DNA of 64,000 nt from Sphagnum compactum (Eukaryota > Bryophyta > Sphagnopsida > Sphagnales): the NCBI GenBank assembly GCA_965153455.1, contig OZ234498.1:17732001-17796000 (forward strand), in the 5' to 3' direction. This document shows, piece by piece, positions 24,605 to 37,500 of this stretch. Within the stretch, counting starts at the first letter, position 1. Each line of letters begins with the position of its first letter. Under the pieces are notes generated by a model that saw only the letters and a program-made list of their open reading frames with translations, was not told the origin of the DNA and ran no database searches. Position numbers and translations under genes: made by a program.

Positions 24605-25176
24605 GTGCAAGAAAATTCACCTCATGCTTGTCATAGCACATGCAAGCCCACCTTTGGCCATCACACCTTCAAAATTTTTGTTGGCACCATTGCCTCCAAA
24701 AACTTTGTCACCACCATTGTTTCATTGTTGTGTTCGTTCATGGAGCTTTACAACACCATCAAAACCATAAAAACACAGGAACACACGTGTTTCTTGTGTA
24801 CTATCCCAACAACTAGATTTGCAACAACAAGAATCACAACAAACATAAAAACATCATGGAAATGGGAGATGAAGCAACACACAATAATGATAGATAATTG
24901 TCAAGTATGTCACAATTGTTGCATAACCTTGTTGATGTGCAATCTACATGTAAACAACAAAATCAAAAAATAATGTTAGTGACAAATTCAAAGAAAATTG
25001 ATGCATTCAATCAAAATTGCCTAAGTATCATTAAAGTTGGAAATCACACTTCAGTTCCCAAGCACAATAAAAAGGTAGCAAGAAGAAAGGGAAAAGGAAA
25101 GCATAAGGTTCAAATGATACTGAAAGTAAGTGAAATTGATTTAAAAACCAAAATAGGCCAATTGGGAGCATCATGA
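24605..25176 (+). other. Unassigned plus-strand open frames
   Basis: Two overlapping frames (24605-24973, 122 codons; 24898-25176, 92 codons) are longer than expected for AT-rich DNA. The second has a Lys/Arg-rich block (VARRKGKGKHKVQ) and a Gln/Asn-rich start, somewhat like a retroelement gag tail. I do not recognise either. Splice sites were not evident. They could be pieces of one element joined by a frameshift. Confidence 0.25.
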
Positions 25177-25329
25177 GGTTATAGTTTTGGTTGAAGTGAA
25201 AAGGGATGAACATGTAACTTCATTGCACAACAACACATTATGGGTTCTTTGACTGGTCAAAGAAACAATTACTTATCATTTTCGATTACAAATATAACTA
25301 CTTGGTCACAAAAATCACTATGTAGTTGT

Positions 25330-26160
25330 AAAGGCCATTGAGATGTCATGTGATATCATGATTTTATGACTATAATTAATATGATGACTAGTGGGTTTCT
25401 TTGGATTAATATATTATTATTTTTGAAATTGTAATAATAAGTTTTAAATAAATTAAAAATAGTTAATTAAAAATATCTTGGCTTTTGCGACTATAGTAAT
25501 GACTTGTAGTCTCATAACATGATGATGTGGCATTCCATGTGGTAATAAAATATTTGACTATTACTCAACATGATGATTCATCCATTACTTTGGATAAAAT
25601 GAAATATTTATTAGTTAATCATTATGTTAGAGATGACATCCAATCCTCTAATGTAGTTATTTGCATCAAAATGCAAGTCCAAAAACTTTACCCTCGTTAC
25701 AACAAATCTTGTCCTTTGAACTAGATACAAAAATGACTATTTTTAAAAAAATTATATTCATAACTACTTGTCATAACAATCGTTAAGGAATGGTAAAAGA
25801 CATCAACATGTCACACAGCATCATGGTTTTGCAACTATGATCAATATGACAACTTGTTGATTTTTTAAATAAATTATTTTATTATTTTTCAATTTTTGTT
25901 CATTAGTTAGTTAGTTGCAAGAACCATCCACCTTTGCAACTAGTAATGACTCAATCTCCCATGATGATGACATGATGTTATGCTATATGCCAACAAGATG
26001 ATGTGACTATTCGTTAACATCATGATTCATGTTATTGATTTGATAAATTAATTTCATTTATTAGCTAATTGAAAACATTGTTGTCCTTTGTGATTAATAA
26101 TGATTTAGTCTTCCATATGATGATGACATGGCATGCCATTTTGCAACAAGGTGTCACAAA
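25330..26160. repeat. Degenerate tandem repeat, unit about 0.45 kb, about two copies
   Basis: Matching phrases recur: CATGATTTTATGACTATAAT (about 25358) against CATGGTTTTGCAACTATGAT (about 25823), and TAATGACTTGTAGTCTC (about 25497) against TAATGACTCAATCTCCC (about 25944) and TAATGATTTAGTCTTCC (about 26098). No coding capacity was recognised. Confidence 0.5.
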
Positions 26161-26379
26161 TTTTCATAGCAATCCATAAATTTTTATGACATCATAAATT
26201 TGTGTCTTGAATTTATGGCACCAATATTTGTCATGGCATGTTCATATTTTGTGTGCCATAAGGTTTTTGAAGCCATGAATTCACATGCATGTATATGTGT
26301 ACTAAATACAATATTAATAGTTGTTTTGAAAAAGGTGACACATAACTCTTTGACATTTTTACTACTTAGCACACTAGCT

Positions 26380-27740
26380 TAGGTTAACATACCTATTAAG
26401 TTAACCTATGTATGTAGGCTACAAACCTACTTTGTAATATAGGCTATTTTGTAAATTAACTAAACATAAAAAAATTACTACATCTAGTATGTTTAAATAT
26501 ATTTATAATAGGTTACCCTACTAATATGTTAACCTAAGTAAGCTTGCCTAGGCTTTTAGCTTTAGGTCTTTTGTTAAGTCAACTTAGGTGGCCTTATTAC
26601 AAGATATTTTATCAAGTTTGTAACCACTTCAAGTTTGTACAATTAGATGCAATTATAATATTAATTTTTATGTACTAGGGCTACTTAGTAGGTAACTTTT
26701 AAATATTTGAATAAATTGTATTTTCTTACTATATTACTTAAGTATATACCCAATGAATATCTAAGTAGGTGTTTAAAATACATAATAGGAACCTAGGCTC
26801 CTTAGGAGATAGGTTAAGTACAATCATATATAAATATGTAATAGTTATTTAACCATGTTTAGCCATGTTTCTAGTTTAAATAATTGTGTTTAACCTCATT
26901 TATGTTAATTTAGCCCTATTACATTTAGATATTTATGTTTAGTATAATTTTTAAATTCATTTACCGATGTTTAGCCTAGAGGTAAAAATTTTTAGCCAAA
27001 ATTACTATAAATAATTATGTTTGGCCATGTTTAACATAACTTAGTCTACATCTAACCTAAATTAACCTAGCTTTAGTTAATTCTAGCCTAAATTGGCTTA
27101 GTAAAACTTAGGTCTAACTTATATTAACTTAGTTTAGTTTAGGTGTAACATACAAATTAACCTAATATAGCCTAGATGTCTAACCTAGCTTAGACATCGT
27201 TTAGTTATAGCCTAGATTAACCTAGTTCAATCTAAGTCCAACCTAATTAAATCTAGGTTTACCCTAGAGCCTAAATAATATTAAGAACTAGATTAGGTTA
27301 AATTTTTTTAGCCTAGGTTGACCTACGCTAGATTAGTAAGTAGTACATGTTGACAAATTAATTCATCTTAAGTCAACCTAGGGTGCCAAGGTTAATTGAA
27401 GGCTAAAACTTTTTAATTTTATAACTTTGTATTAAATATAATTAGTAAAAAAAAAGTGGTAGTGCAATGGATGAGGACTTGAACTCCAAAGTGAAGACGA
27501 AGGGTTTAAGTCCTCACTTTTGAAACCTATGATACTTAGGCCACTTAGCTTAGGTTAAATAGTTTAGTCGAAGCTTTTTGGGCTAGGAGTCCAACATTTG
27601 CTTTTAATTTAGGCCACCTAACTTAGGTTATATAACTTAGGTTCCCTAACATAGGTAGCTAGCTTAGCTAGGTTAAGCTAGGTTAAAATTTGGTTACGTT
27701 AATTACATGGGTTAAGCTAGGTTGACTTTTGGTCATGTGC
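26380..27740. repeat. Low-complexity array of CCTA/TAGG words
   Basis: The stretch is dominated by variants of AACCTAGNTTA and its complement, including the palindrome AACCTAGGTT and CTAG words, on both strands. Period is irregular at about 10-25 bp. It looks like a decayed short-unit satellite. It encloses a tRNA-like remnant at 27455-27530. Confidence 0.5.
27455..27530 (+). other. tRNA-like remnant, possibly tRNA-derived SINE head
   Basis: AGTGGTAGTGCAATGG resembles the D-arm/A-box region of a tRNA. About 40 bp later GGGTTTAAGTCCTC resembles the B box (GGTTCRANNCC, two differences). A run of nine A precedes it. No acceptor stem or clean anticodon arm could be folded by eye, so this is not called a tRNA gene. 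Confidence 0.3.
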
Positions 27741-30700
27741 AACGACTTATAACATGTGTTTATAGATTTGTGACACATGTCATCTATCCATTAATGTGTC
27801 TTCTATAACATTTAATTGAAAAAAAAACTAAATTGAAATGACATGCACACATTAAACCAAGGTTAATGATGACATGGAATTTCATTATTATACGAAAATA
27901 AAAAATCATGATTGTTAAATGACTGGGTTTTGCAACTAAACGTCCTTTACGATAAAACGGATGAAACAACACGGGTTTAATAACTCACTAATCACTAATC
28001 GCATATATCATTTTTAACTAGTATGTAGTTGTAAAGGTTAGTTGCAAAACCCAAAATGTGTTGTTATGAGGTGTTGATGCTTGAATTAGCACCACCAACT
28101 GCTCCCTGGTATTCCATTATGAAATAGTGTAGGCTTAATTTGTGTGAGTTCTACTACTTTCATCTTCAACTATTGTAGGGTTATTGATAGACCAACCTCT
28201 TGCATTACCAAAATCCAAACTACTATAACTTTGTATTCTTCTTTAGTCAAAACACCTTAAAACCTAGGTTTCCTATTTCTAATTTTCCCACCCAAATGAT
28301 TAGATAGAAAGTAAGGGGTATGTTTCAATTTTTACTTGCCTTCTTTAATGATGCAATCCTAAATTCAATTGCATGTATGGCCTCCTCTAAAGCTTGATTG
28401 GTCCATTTCCCTCTTGTGTTGATTGGAGTGGATCTATTTACTTTTCTTTGTTTCTTGGTTGATTTTGGTCTATGATGTAAAACATTTTCCTTGTTTTGCA
28501 TTGGAAGGTCTAATGGCTCTTGAAGAAATGGATATTCTATTGGTTATTCTTGCAAGTTATTTTGCCTCTTGCGAGGCACATTTAACATCATTATGCTTGT
28601 GATCCCCATGGTCCCAACCTAAAACATGTTGGAGGTGTGTGCTGAGATCCAACAAAAAGAACAAACTTGAAATTCCTGAAATCTACCCAAGAATCCACAA
28701 AATAACAAGGTTTGGGTAAATATGTGATGCATATGCTTTCAAGTTTTTAGAAGTCTGAATTTAAACATAAAAATCTTTGAAATCATCCCAATCTAAGTTT
28801 TAGTATGTTGTTTTTGTGTAGGCAATTGGTGTGTAAACCAAATTACGATGTTTAACAACTTGTTGATACCTATGAACTACAAAATGTTTCACCCATTAGT
28901 AATAAAGAAACTTTATGTATATTTCATTGTAAAGCTCAACTAAAGCATCCTTTCCTTTCTGTGCCCCTTGTTGATGCAAATTTGGTTTTTGTAACTCTTT
29001 TTTGTCCAATAATAGATTTGAACCATACTTCACTTGCTCTTTGCACTTTTTTTGGACTATTGTCAGATTTGATCTAAGCTCTAGAATTTCTGGAAGCTCT
29101 TCTTTGACTACAATCTACTTATCTTTATGCTTCCATTTTAAAAGTTTAATATTTAAGTAGTGCTCATCTAAATCAACTTTGCTACTAGATCCTTGTTGAT
29201 GTGTTAGACTACAAGGTAAATAAGAGCTTTACAAAAGATTGTAAACTCTCTTCAACACTACTTGGGAGCTTTGACATGTTGAGAAAAAAGTAGCATTGGG
29301 AAGACACATGTTTTAGGATTTGGCCTATTAGTAGTGTAAATTGTGTGGTGTGTTTTGGCGAGAAATTTGGAATGATCGACAATGGCATGGGCACTTCAAA
29401 GTTTCATTTCCGTTAATGTGCTAATACTAGGGTTCATGGGTTGTAGGTAGTGACTTACCAAGGCATGAAGTTTGTACTGCCATTAAGGGTTTCACATTAA
29501 TGGACCATTTTGGGCTGATTAATTAGCTTTTGAAACCCACCCCCCCCCCCCCCAATTAGCAAATTGAGCCCTAGCATTCCCACCCAAAAAAATTCCCATT
29601 ACCAAACATTTGCTTGTATTTTTGGGTCACCCCCTTTGCATGTTGCTGATTTGTTGGTCTCAATTGTGGGATCACCTCACTGCTCATCACCAAACACAAT
29701 CAAACCCTAAGGTGAACACAAGGCATTCCAAACTTAAATAAGTTTTAACTCCATGACCAAACATTAAAAAATGGCTTCATCCATCAAATGATGGAAAAAC
29801 CCAAAATACATTTTTCAATTCTGAACAAATAAATGGTCATAGATGATTTCTAGCTTGTTCATGAAGTTTTGCACAACCAACAATTAGCACTAAATGGGCG
29901 TGTGGTTATAGGCATGTGTTTAGTGATGGGCCAATTTACCCTAGTGCATAAAAGATGTAACAAATGAAGAGCACTAACACCCACTGGCATAGGGACTCTA
30001 AGCATTGGATGTAAATTCTATGAGAGAACTTGTCCAGTTATATATATATAATGGGTTCTCATGATTGACTCTCATTGTGAGAACCGTGTCAAGAACCGGG
30101 TGGGCATTTGAGAACCGCCCAACATTGGTTTACATTTCAAAATTTGGGTCCCCAGCCTTGAGCTCCTGCGTTCGACTCTGGGGCCTCAAATTAAGGAATG
30201 GCCCTCCACTTAGGGCCTTCATTTGCCAATAAATACTTGGGACAAGATTTGTAGTGTATTTGGAGGAACACTCACACAAGTGCAACAACAACTTGTGGAG
30301 CCCTTTGGAAAATGAGATCCTGTTTTGCAAGATCTTTCAAAGTTTTGATCTCCCTTGACCTACCTGCCTGAGGATCTCAAATCTAGAAGGCCTCCATAGT
30401 GGGACCTTCTCCTATACATAAATTCTCACCAAAATGTGGGACCAAATGAAAACTATACATCTATTCTCTCCTTTAAGACAGAGCCAAGAATTTTGAGTAG
30501 AAGGAATTTAGGGTTTGGAAGAAAATCAACAGGTAGGGTTTGAAGAGAAATCAACAAATGGTTTGGGAAGGCAAAATACAATAAATTAGGGTTTGGAGCA
30601 CGGTCCTGATCTTCTTTTTGTGTGATCTGGGAGCATGGGTTTTACTGAGAAATCGTGTTTGAGCGAAGTAGGTTGAGTACTCTTCTGTCGATTCCGGAAC

Positions 30701-30850
30701 GACGTCCAATTTTGCAGGGCGCATTAGCAAATTGCAGCAACCGAACTAGGAAATTATTGCAGTCAAACAGGAATAGATAGAAATTTTTTTATCCATCGTT
30801 AATTTTGTGTGGTTTTGTTGCTTTCATTCGTAGAATTGCAGTGGGACGCT
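27740..30850. other. Intergenic DNA before DDRGK1
   Basis: No gene was recognised. A run of 14 C lies at 29540-29553. The last 400 bp are less AT-rich and probably hold the promoter and 5' UTR of the next gene, but no element was assigned. Confidence 0.35.
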
Positions 30851-30851
30851 G

Positions 30852-33298
30852 ATGGAATCCATGGAATCTCTTGTGGGAGTCGTGGGACTTCTGCTGCTGT
30901 TGTTGTGTCTTATCCCCTTGTTCTTATGGCGACGTTCGCAGCCCTCAACGTCACCTCCTCTTCTGCAACAGGTTCTGTTCAAACTCCTCCTGCTTTTTTA
31001 AGGGTTTGGTTTTGTTTTGTTTTGTTTTGTTTTGGGTGTTCATCGACAGGGTTGTTGATTACTGAGTGTTGGGCATTTGGGGGTCAATTGGTTATGTCGG
31101 TAGTCGAGAGAGGAATGCTTTCAGTCCTGTCAATTCTGTGAAGATTTTACAGGTTGTTGAGGCGGAGGAGGAAGAGATAGCGGTTCCACTGTCAATGACG
31201 GCGGGGAGGGGAAGATCTTCAGGCATTTCAAGAATGCGACGGCGCCCTGCAGCTGGAGCTTCTTCACAATCTGTCCCTGGTAAGTCTCTGGAACACTAAC
31301 CTGCAATTTTCTCAACCTCAATGGCAACTCATTCTGCATACGGTGCCTTCAATTGACTTCCCGGCAGTTATTTCTAGAGATCCATCTTTGATTAGTCATA
31401 TCTGCATCTGGGGTTGTAGAGGCTGAGCCAAGTGATGATGGAAATGGAGAGGAGGAAGGAGGTGAGGATGGCAACTACTATGTTGCAAAAGGCTCCAAAA
31501 AAAAAGCTTCGAAAAAACATGAACGTGAGGCTCGCCGTGAGGTTCGTCAACATCCCCTTCCAATTGCATGTCTTGAGAAAGTGCTGATGTCTTGTGCCTT
31601 TGCCCACATTCCACACATCTGAAAACCCTGGCAATCAGAGCAACCATGTCATAGATGGGCATCCAGTGGAACATGTCTAGAAGCAGCGTTGCACTTGGCA
31701 TACATATACAGGAGACAAGTGACCAACAAACTTTATGCTGCTTCATAAGATCTGTTAAAAAATACACTGACTGTCCTGAAATGCCAATATGTTGCAGTCA
31801 CATTATGGGCCCCTACCTAAGTGACACTGGTGGGCTCAACTTCCAGAGAACTCTTAATTCCTCATATAAATTATACATTTGTTTTGTAAGTAGGCAGAGG
31901 CATATGCAAGGGACATGAAGAAGGAGAAGCAAGAGCGCCAGGCAAATTTGCGCCGCCAAAAAGATGAAGAACGAGAAGCAGAAGAGCGCCACAAGGTCCC
32001 TTTTTGTTCACAACCTTGGTGAAATACCTGAGTTAGAATGAAGGAGTTTTTGGTTTTAGTGAGAAAGGTTACAACTCTTATAAAACTGAGATACTGTGGA
32101 TCACAGGAAGAAGCAGCACAGGAACAGAAAGCAAAAGAGGAAGCAGCAGCACTTGAAGAATTTGACAAATGGAAGGGAGCTTTTAGTGTTGACACTGAGG
32201 GCACAGCTGAAAATGATGTTGAAGAAGAGGGCCAAGGGCTTCTTGTCGAGTTTGTGGAGTACATTAAGGTTATTCTTTAGATTCATTTGTGCTCTGTAAT
32301 GGAGGTTTCTAAGTGACAGTGTTATTTCACTTTTGCCATATTCAGATTCTAACTCACATGCCCTTTGTTGCAGAAACACAAGTGTGTGGCTTTGGAGGAT
32401 TTAGCAGCAGAGTTCAATCTACGAACTCAGGTCAGATATGGAGTTTGTGTTTCTCCAAGTTTTAGTGAAAAGACTCCTGACATGAAATCCAAATTTCTGA
32501 GTGTTGCTTTGGCTGTCATGTATGGATGCAGGACTGTATTACCCGAGTTTTGGCACTGGAACAAATGGGTGAGGCCTTCAGTTGATCTTGCTTTTAATTT
32601 TGACATTGATTTTGTGCATAATTCAAAGGAAAGTTATTAATAAGAGGTCTGGATCACTATGGCACTCTATTGCCTATCCAAAACCCATCACTGAAGCATT
32701 GTCTCTATCACCAGTCATTCTACAGCCCATGCTAATGAGAGATTTGTTGTCATAAGAGGGACCTTGAGGCTTGGCTACATGTTTTCCTTCTTTGTATGAC
32801 AGTTTCAAGTTGCCACTTCAGAAGTCCTGGCAGGTATCTCTATGGCTAGTAGCAGGTCTGTTAATAAGCATGCTGTTACATGGTTGATTGAAGGTCCAAG
32901 TGGAGTTACTGGTCTGAAAAATTGCCACATGGTGGAGGCAACATTCTTTAAGTAATTCAGGATAGGTTTAGGACTTGGGTTGCCCATGTTATGTATTTAC
33001 CACGGAAGAGATTGTTGATGTTCTCAGTGGAGTTGGAGGTGTTGGATTGGCAGGTCGGATATCTGGAGTGATGGATGATAGGGGAAAGTTCATTTACATC
33101 TCACCAGAAGAAATGAAGGCAGTTGCTGATTACATCAAGCGCTTGGGCCGTGTGAGCATCTCTCATTTAGCTAGCAAATCTAATGAATTCATCGACTTGG
33201 AACCCAAATCCTTGCCCTCTGATGAAATTGGGTTTACACTGGATGCTGATGAGCCCTCCAAGCTTTCACAGCTGCCACCCCCCATTTCTGTAGCTTAG
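30852..33298 (+). CDS. DDRGK1: DDRGK domain-containing protein 1 (UFBP1), 8 exons
   Basis: DDRGK1/UFBP1 is an ER-membrane adaptor of the UFM1 ligase complex, involved in ER homeostasis and ribosome UFMylation. Exons: 30852-30971, 31153-31279, 31420-31541, 31894-31995, 32107-32268, 32374-32430, 32532-32568 and 33054-33298, giving 323 aa with exact phase. Residues about 6-26 form a hydrophobic anchor ([20 protein letters not shown]) followed by Arg-Arg. A long charged, coiled-coil-like region follows ([20 protein letters not shown]). The C-terminal half carries the conserved DDRGK/PCI-like winged-helix domain: [36 protein letters not shown], the signature [11 protein letters not shown], and [20 protein letters not shown]. 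The start was chosen because it places the membrane anchor at the extreme N-terminus; a second ATG lies three codons on. The family is conserved from plants to animals. Confidence 0.92.
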
Positions 33299-34480
33299 AT
33301 TTCTCTTTACTTCTGTAGAGTTCTATGAGCTCAAATTCACAGTAAACATGAGGACATTCACTTGAGGAGAGCTTCACAAAGAACCAACGTCAAATTCCCT
33401 GAATTTTGAGGTGCAGTGACAGTCATTGAGCATGTCTTCTCTTAACTTGAATTTTTTAGAAAACATCAAAAGGATTTTCTAGTGTCTCATTAACCCTACA
33501 CCCTTATGGAAATTGTAAATAGTCTGGAATGAAGAGCTTTGCTGTTGTGGATTGTTTCTTGATTTACTGATATGGTGTAACTCATGTGAAAGCGGTAGAA
33601 AGAATTAGAGCTTTTGTTTTTTCAATGCATGTGAAAAGAGCCAAGCCTCTCCAATGAAATAAGCAATGATTGGAGAGAGTTTTGTGTAAGTGATTGGTTT
33701 ATTGCTAGTTTTCTTGTGTATAAGTATTTTGATGTTAGCTTATTACTTGAAGTTATCTCCCTGAAAAGAAATGGCAAGTTTTTAATCACCATGTTTCACT
33801 GTTTCAGATGAAGGTAAAGGAAAAGTCTTAAAGTGGTATTTTTGAATTCTTTTGGTGAAAATGTTTGAAAATCCAAGATGCACATGATGTTTTCAAAGCA
33901 TAAATCTTTTGGAACTTTGTGGATTGGTGGTAAAAAGGTTTTGATCAGAAAAAAATTAAGAATTTATTTGAGTATGATGAAAAGATAATTGATGATATTT
34001 ACATTTTTCGAAGAACACTTCATATAGGCTCAACATGCACAAATTCAATATAATGAGGCTCTCAATAATATTGAGATGCATTGTGCAGTGTTATTAAGGC
34101 CATGCATTCATTATAAAAAGGTTGGTTATTATAAAATTGCTCCTTATAGTCAAAATGCACTAGGGAGATGAGATCTTCTCAAAATCAATACGATGTGTGA
34201 ATAAGTTTTGACCATTGAAATCAAGATTAAAGATGTGAGCACATTCATTGTAATTATGTTGTTAATAATATTTGGGATGCAATATACATGAAATGAAATG
34301 ATTAGAAACAAGTTGTATATTATAGAAGTTTTTTATCATCCAAATGCAAGAGGGAAATGAGATCAATAAAATTCATGGCTAAGTTTTGACCCTGAAGTGA
34401 AGATTAGATATATGAACATTTGTATGATGTTTGATCATGACTTTTTTTGTCTTCGTTTGACAATCATGTGATAAGTTTGG
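33299..34480. other. Intergenic DNA
   Basis: The first part is probably the DDRGK1 3' UTR. The rest is AT-rich with no recognised feature. Confidence 0.3.
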
Positions 34481-34485
34481 AATAA

Positions 34486-34930
34486 ATGCAAATAATTAAT
34501 GTGAATCTAAAATTAACTAGATGTGTTGCAATCAAAATGCAAATGTATTTGGTTACATTATGTGCCAAGAACCATACAATAAAAGATTGGACCATTGATT
34601 CCACTACAACACAACATATGACATTTGAAAGTGATTGGTTCATGATGTACACAACAATTACACCATGAAAGATTTACTTGGTAAATATTACAATGATATG
34701 ATGTTTGAAGTAATTGCAAAATGGTTGCAATGACCCCAAATCCACGGGGAAATGGATGACCCATGTTTTTGGATTTGACAAACTATTTAATATTATTTTG
34801 TAAATTCATTTCAAAGGGCTTGAAAGTTGTATTCTATAAACATTATTGCAAATTTAGTAATGTATGGGAAGATTTTTTGGACATGAATTTTTGTTGTGTG
34901 GTATTCATGTCCTAGCATAAGTATCTAGGC
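34486..34930 (+). mobile_element. Ty1/copia-type protease/gag-pre-integrase relic
   Basis: The frame at 34486-34668 ends with WTIDSTTTQHMTFESDWF and MMYTTITP, matching the copia protease block usually written W-x-D-S-G-A-x-x-H-M-T; the catalytic DSG is changed to DST. Following frames give text like KMVATTPxHGKWMTHVFGFD and LKVVFYKHYCKFSNVWGRFF, typical of the next copia region. Stops are frequent, so the copy is dead. Confidence 0.55.
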
Positions 34931-36670
34931 TAGTTAGTTATGTATTAACCATCCACACATATAATTATTTAATATTTAGCAAGTGCAATACCTACTTACA
35001 TCACAAACTTAACATTTCATGATTTAGTAATGGAAATCGTGTAAAATTTGTTCTTTTATAATTGGTACGTTTTACTCACTGATATTATGAATTGAAAATG
35101 TATTTGACACAAATTTATAAGAAAATGTAAAATTCGTGTGACATTTGTTCATTCATAGGTTCGTAGTTCATTTGTCAACACATTTATTTGTGTGTCAAAT
35201 ATGTTTTCAACGCATGATATTCATGTGCAAAGTGTATGAACTTATAAATGAATAAACTTTGCACGTTTTTCATTATTAATTCATTGCATGCAAAATTTTG
35301 ATGTACTACTTATGATACTTAGCCCATTTAAAACTTGTTCACACATTTGAGTAGGTTAGTGAAAATGTTATAAAACAAAAGTAAGTTGTCATAAAAAATT
35401 TGGGTTTTCAGAACTAGTTGTATTTTTCAATTAAAGTTCGTAAGTTGTTATCATTAGCATGTTAACGCCATTCAAAGAACCTACTAATTTTACTTAACTT
35501 CTCTTATCATTGTCCAAACAAGGGCAATGCAAATGGCAAAAGTAATATAAGCTTTAAACCTTTGAAAAATGTGTAAATTGTTTGCATCTCAAACATTTCA
35601 TTGGTCTTTTCTTTCTTTAATTCCGACCCTTTTTGTTTTCTACTTTTGGTTTCTACATTTACTTTCATATTTTGTGAATATTACAATTCATTTCATAATA
35701 ATTCCACTATTATGTAAATCCATAATCTACATCTTAAGCATCTCTTTATTCTTTCTTTTTCAACTCTAAATTTTATATCTTTTTGCATTTGGTTTTGTGT
35801 TTTTTAGTGTTCCACCTCATTATGTAATAATTTTGTTGTTGTCTTTCATGTTTATCTCCACAGCTCTAAACATTTGGTGTCACAATTATTTTCCTACAAA
35901 ATTGTTTCCATAGATCTCTCAAATCCATTTCATGTTCCCCCCCCCCCCCCCCCCCCCCTTTGTTTTTGTTTATTTCCACATATCATTCTTTGCAGGGTTT
36001 TTTTTAAGTTTTGGCACATTTTTTCTTGTCTTTTGCAATTGTTTTGTGTGATTGTAAGCTTTTAATCTCTTTATGTTTTGTTCTTTTTATTTTGATATTT
36101 CAACTTTTATATTTCAATTGTGTTGTTGCAAAAACTCACAATTTGTTCATAATGAGGTCCCTAAAGCTAGTTTTGTTCATGCATTTCATCTAGGTTCTTT
36201 TGCAAGTTCATGAATCACTTACCTTATGATATGAAATAAAATAAAATAATTTTTTTCAATTTCTAGTAGAAGGTCCAAATGCATGACTGACTTGTTGATT
36301 GTAAACATTTCACTTGGCAAACATGTCAATGTTTTTTGCCATGAACTTTGAAAATTTGTGTATGTTGTGAACATTGTGTTCAAAAATTAAAATAGCTAGC
36401 CCAAAGAGGAAAATTTGATATTTGAATCATGGTTGGGCTAAAAAGCTTTTGTGATTTGCCATTTGTCCATGGCATTCTTAATGTCATGTAGATACACATT
36501 CAAAAACTTTGAAAGCCATTTGTAGGTAATTTCACATCCAAGGGCAACAACATGTAGCTCCAAGTTGAAGTTGATTGTTGTAAAAAAATTTGAAACATTT
36601 TTGTGGGCATCTTTAACTCCATGAAATTTCAATCTTGTACCAAAAAGATATCTTATGAATCTCAAGCTTA
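34931..36670. other. AT-rich intergenic DNA with poly-C run
   Basis: No gene was recognised. About 22 consecutive C occur at 35937-35958. The minus-strand frame at 36665-36438 resembles element debris but was not identified. Confidence 0.3.
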
Positions 36671-36679
36671 TTCTATAAA

Positions 36680-37500
36680 ACTATGTACGGTGACTTGTTC
36701 CAATGGAATTGAGGTGAAAAAGACATTTGACTTTACATGCTTGAAGTCAAAGGGTGGCATTTATTGCCTTGGTTGATGATTATTCACAAATATGTTGGCA
36801 ATGTGCACCACATCATTTTTCTTGGTTCTATTCAATAAACATTTATGTTGAGGTAAAAATGTTGTGAAGAATTCATTAGAGACCTTGAAGAAAAGCTTTG
36901 AAAAATTTGTTATTGAAAACCAATTTGCACATCTTCTATCTACCTAATGTGGTGGTTTGTTGTTGCATCCCATACAACATGATACTTGATGGTAATGATC
37001 TTAACATTGAAGCCTTAATGATTTAGTTAAATAGATAATGAAAATGTTGAAGTTGGTAGAGAATAGTTATATTCATTAGATGCCTATGGAACAAGTAGTG
37101 GACAATGAGCTTGAACAATAATTACAAGGTATGGAAATGTCAGGAACAAATTAGAAAGTCGTGTATTGGAAATAGACCACGTAAAAAATATTGACATGTG
37201 AAACATGAACTTGCATTTCAAAACATTCAATGACATGGAACTTGGCCTTTGATACTAGATTGAACTATTGTGTTTTGGATCAAATGTCAAATCAAATTTA
37301 CCTAAAACCTAGCTATTTCAACCTAAATATGGAATTATTTCATCTTGAAACCATACAACTTCATTTTCTAATGACAAGTCTCCAACAAATTTCGAAAGTG
37401 CATGCATCATAATTTTTCCTTGAATAAAATCATGGCACATGGCATGTTGAAGTTGGAAAAAACATTTAGCATGCTAAAATATGAACTAGAAAAGTAATCA
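36680..37500 (+). mobile_element. Ty1/copia-type integrase relic
   Basis: Around 36745-36810 one frame reads VAFIALVDDYSQICWQC, matching the copia integrase block F-x-x-F-I-D-D-Y-S-R, and neighbouring text (VCGDLFQWN-like) precedes it as in copia polyproteins. It lies about 1.8 kb after the protease remnant on the same strand and may be the same element, badly decayed. The text from about 36950 to 37500 was not identified. Confidence 0.45.
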
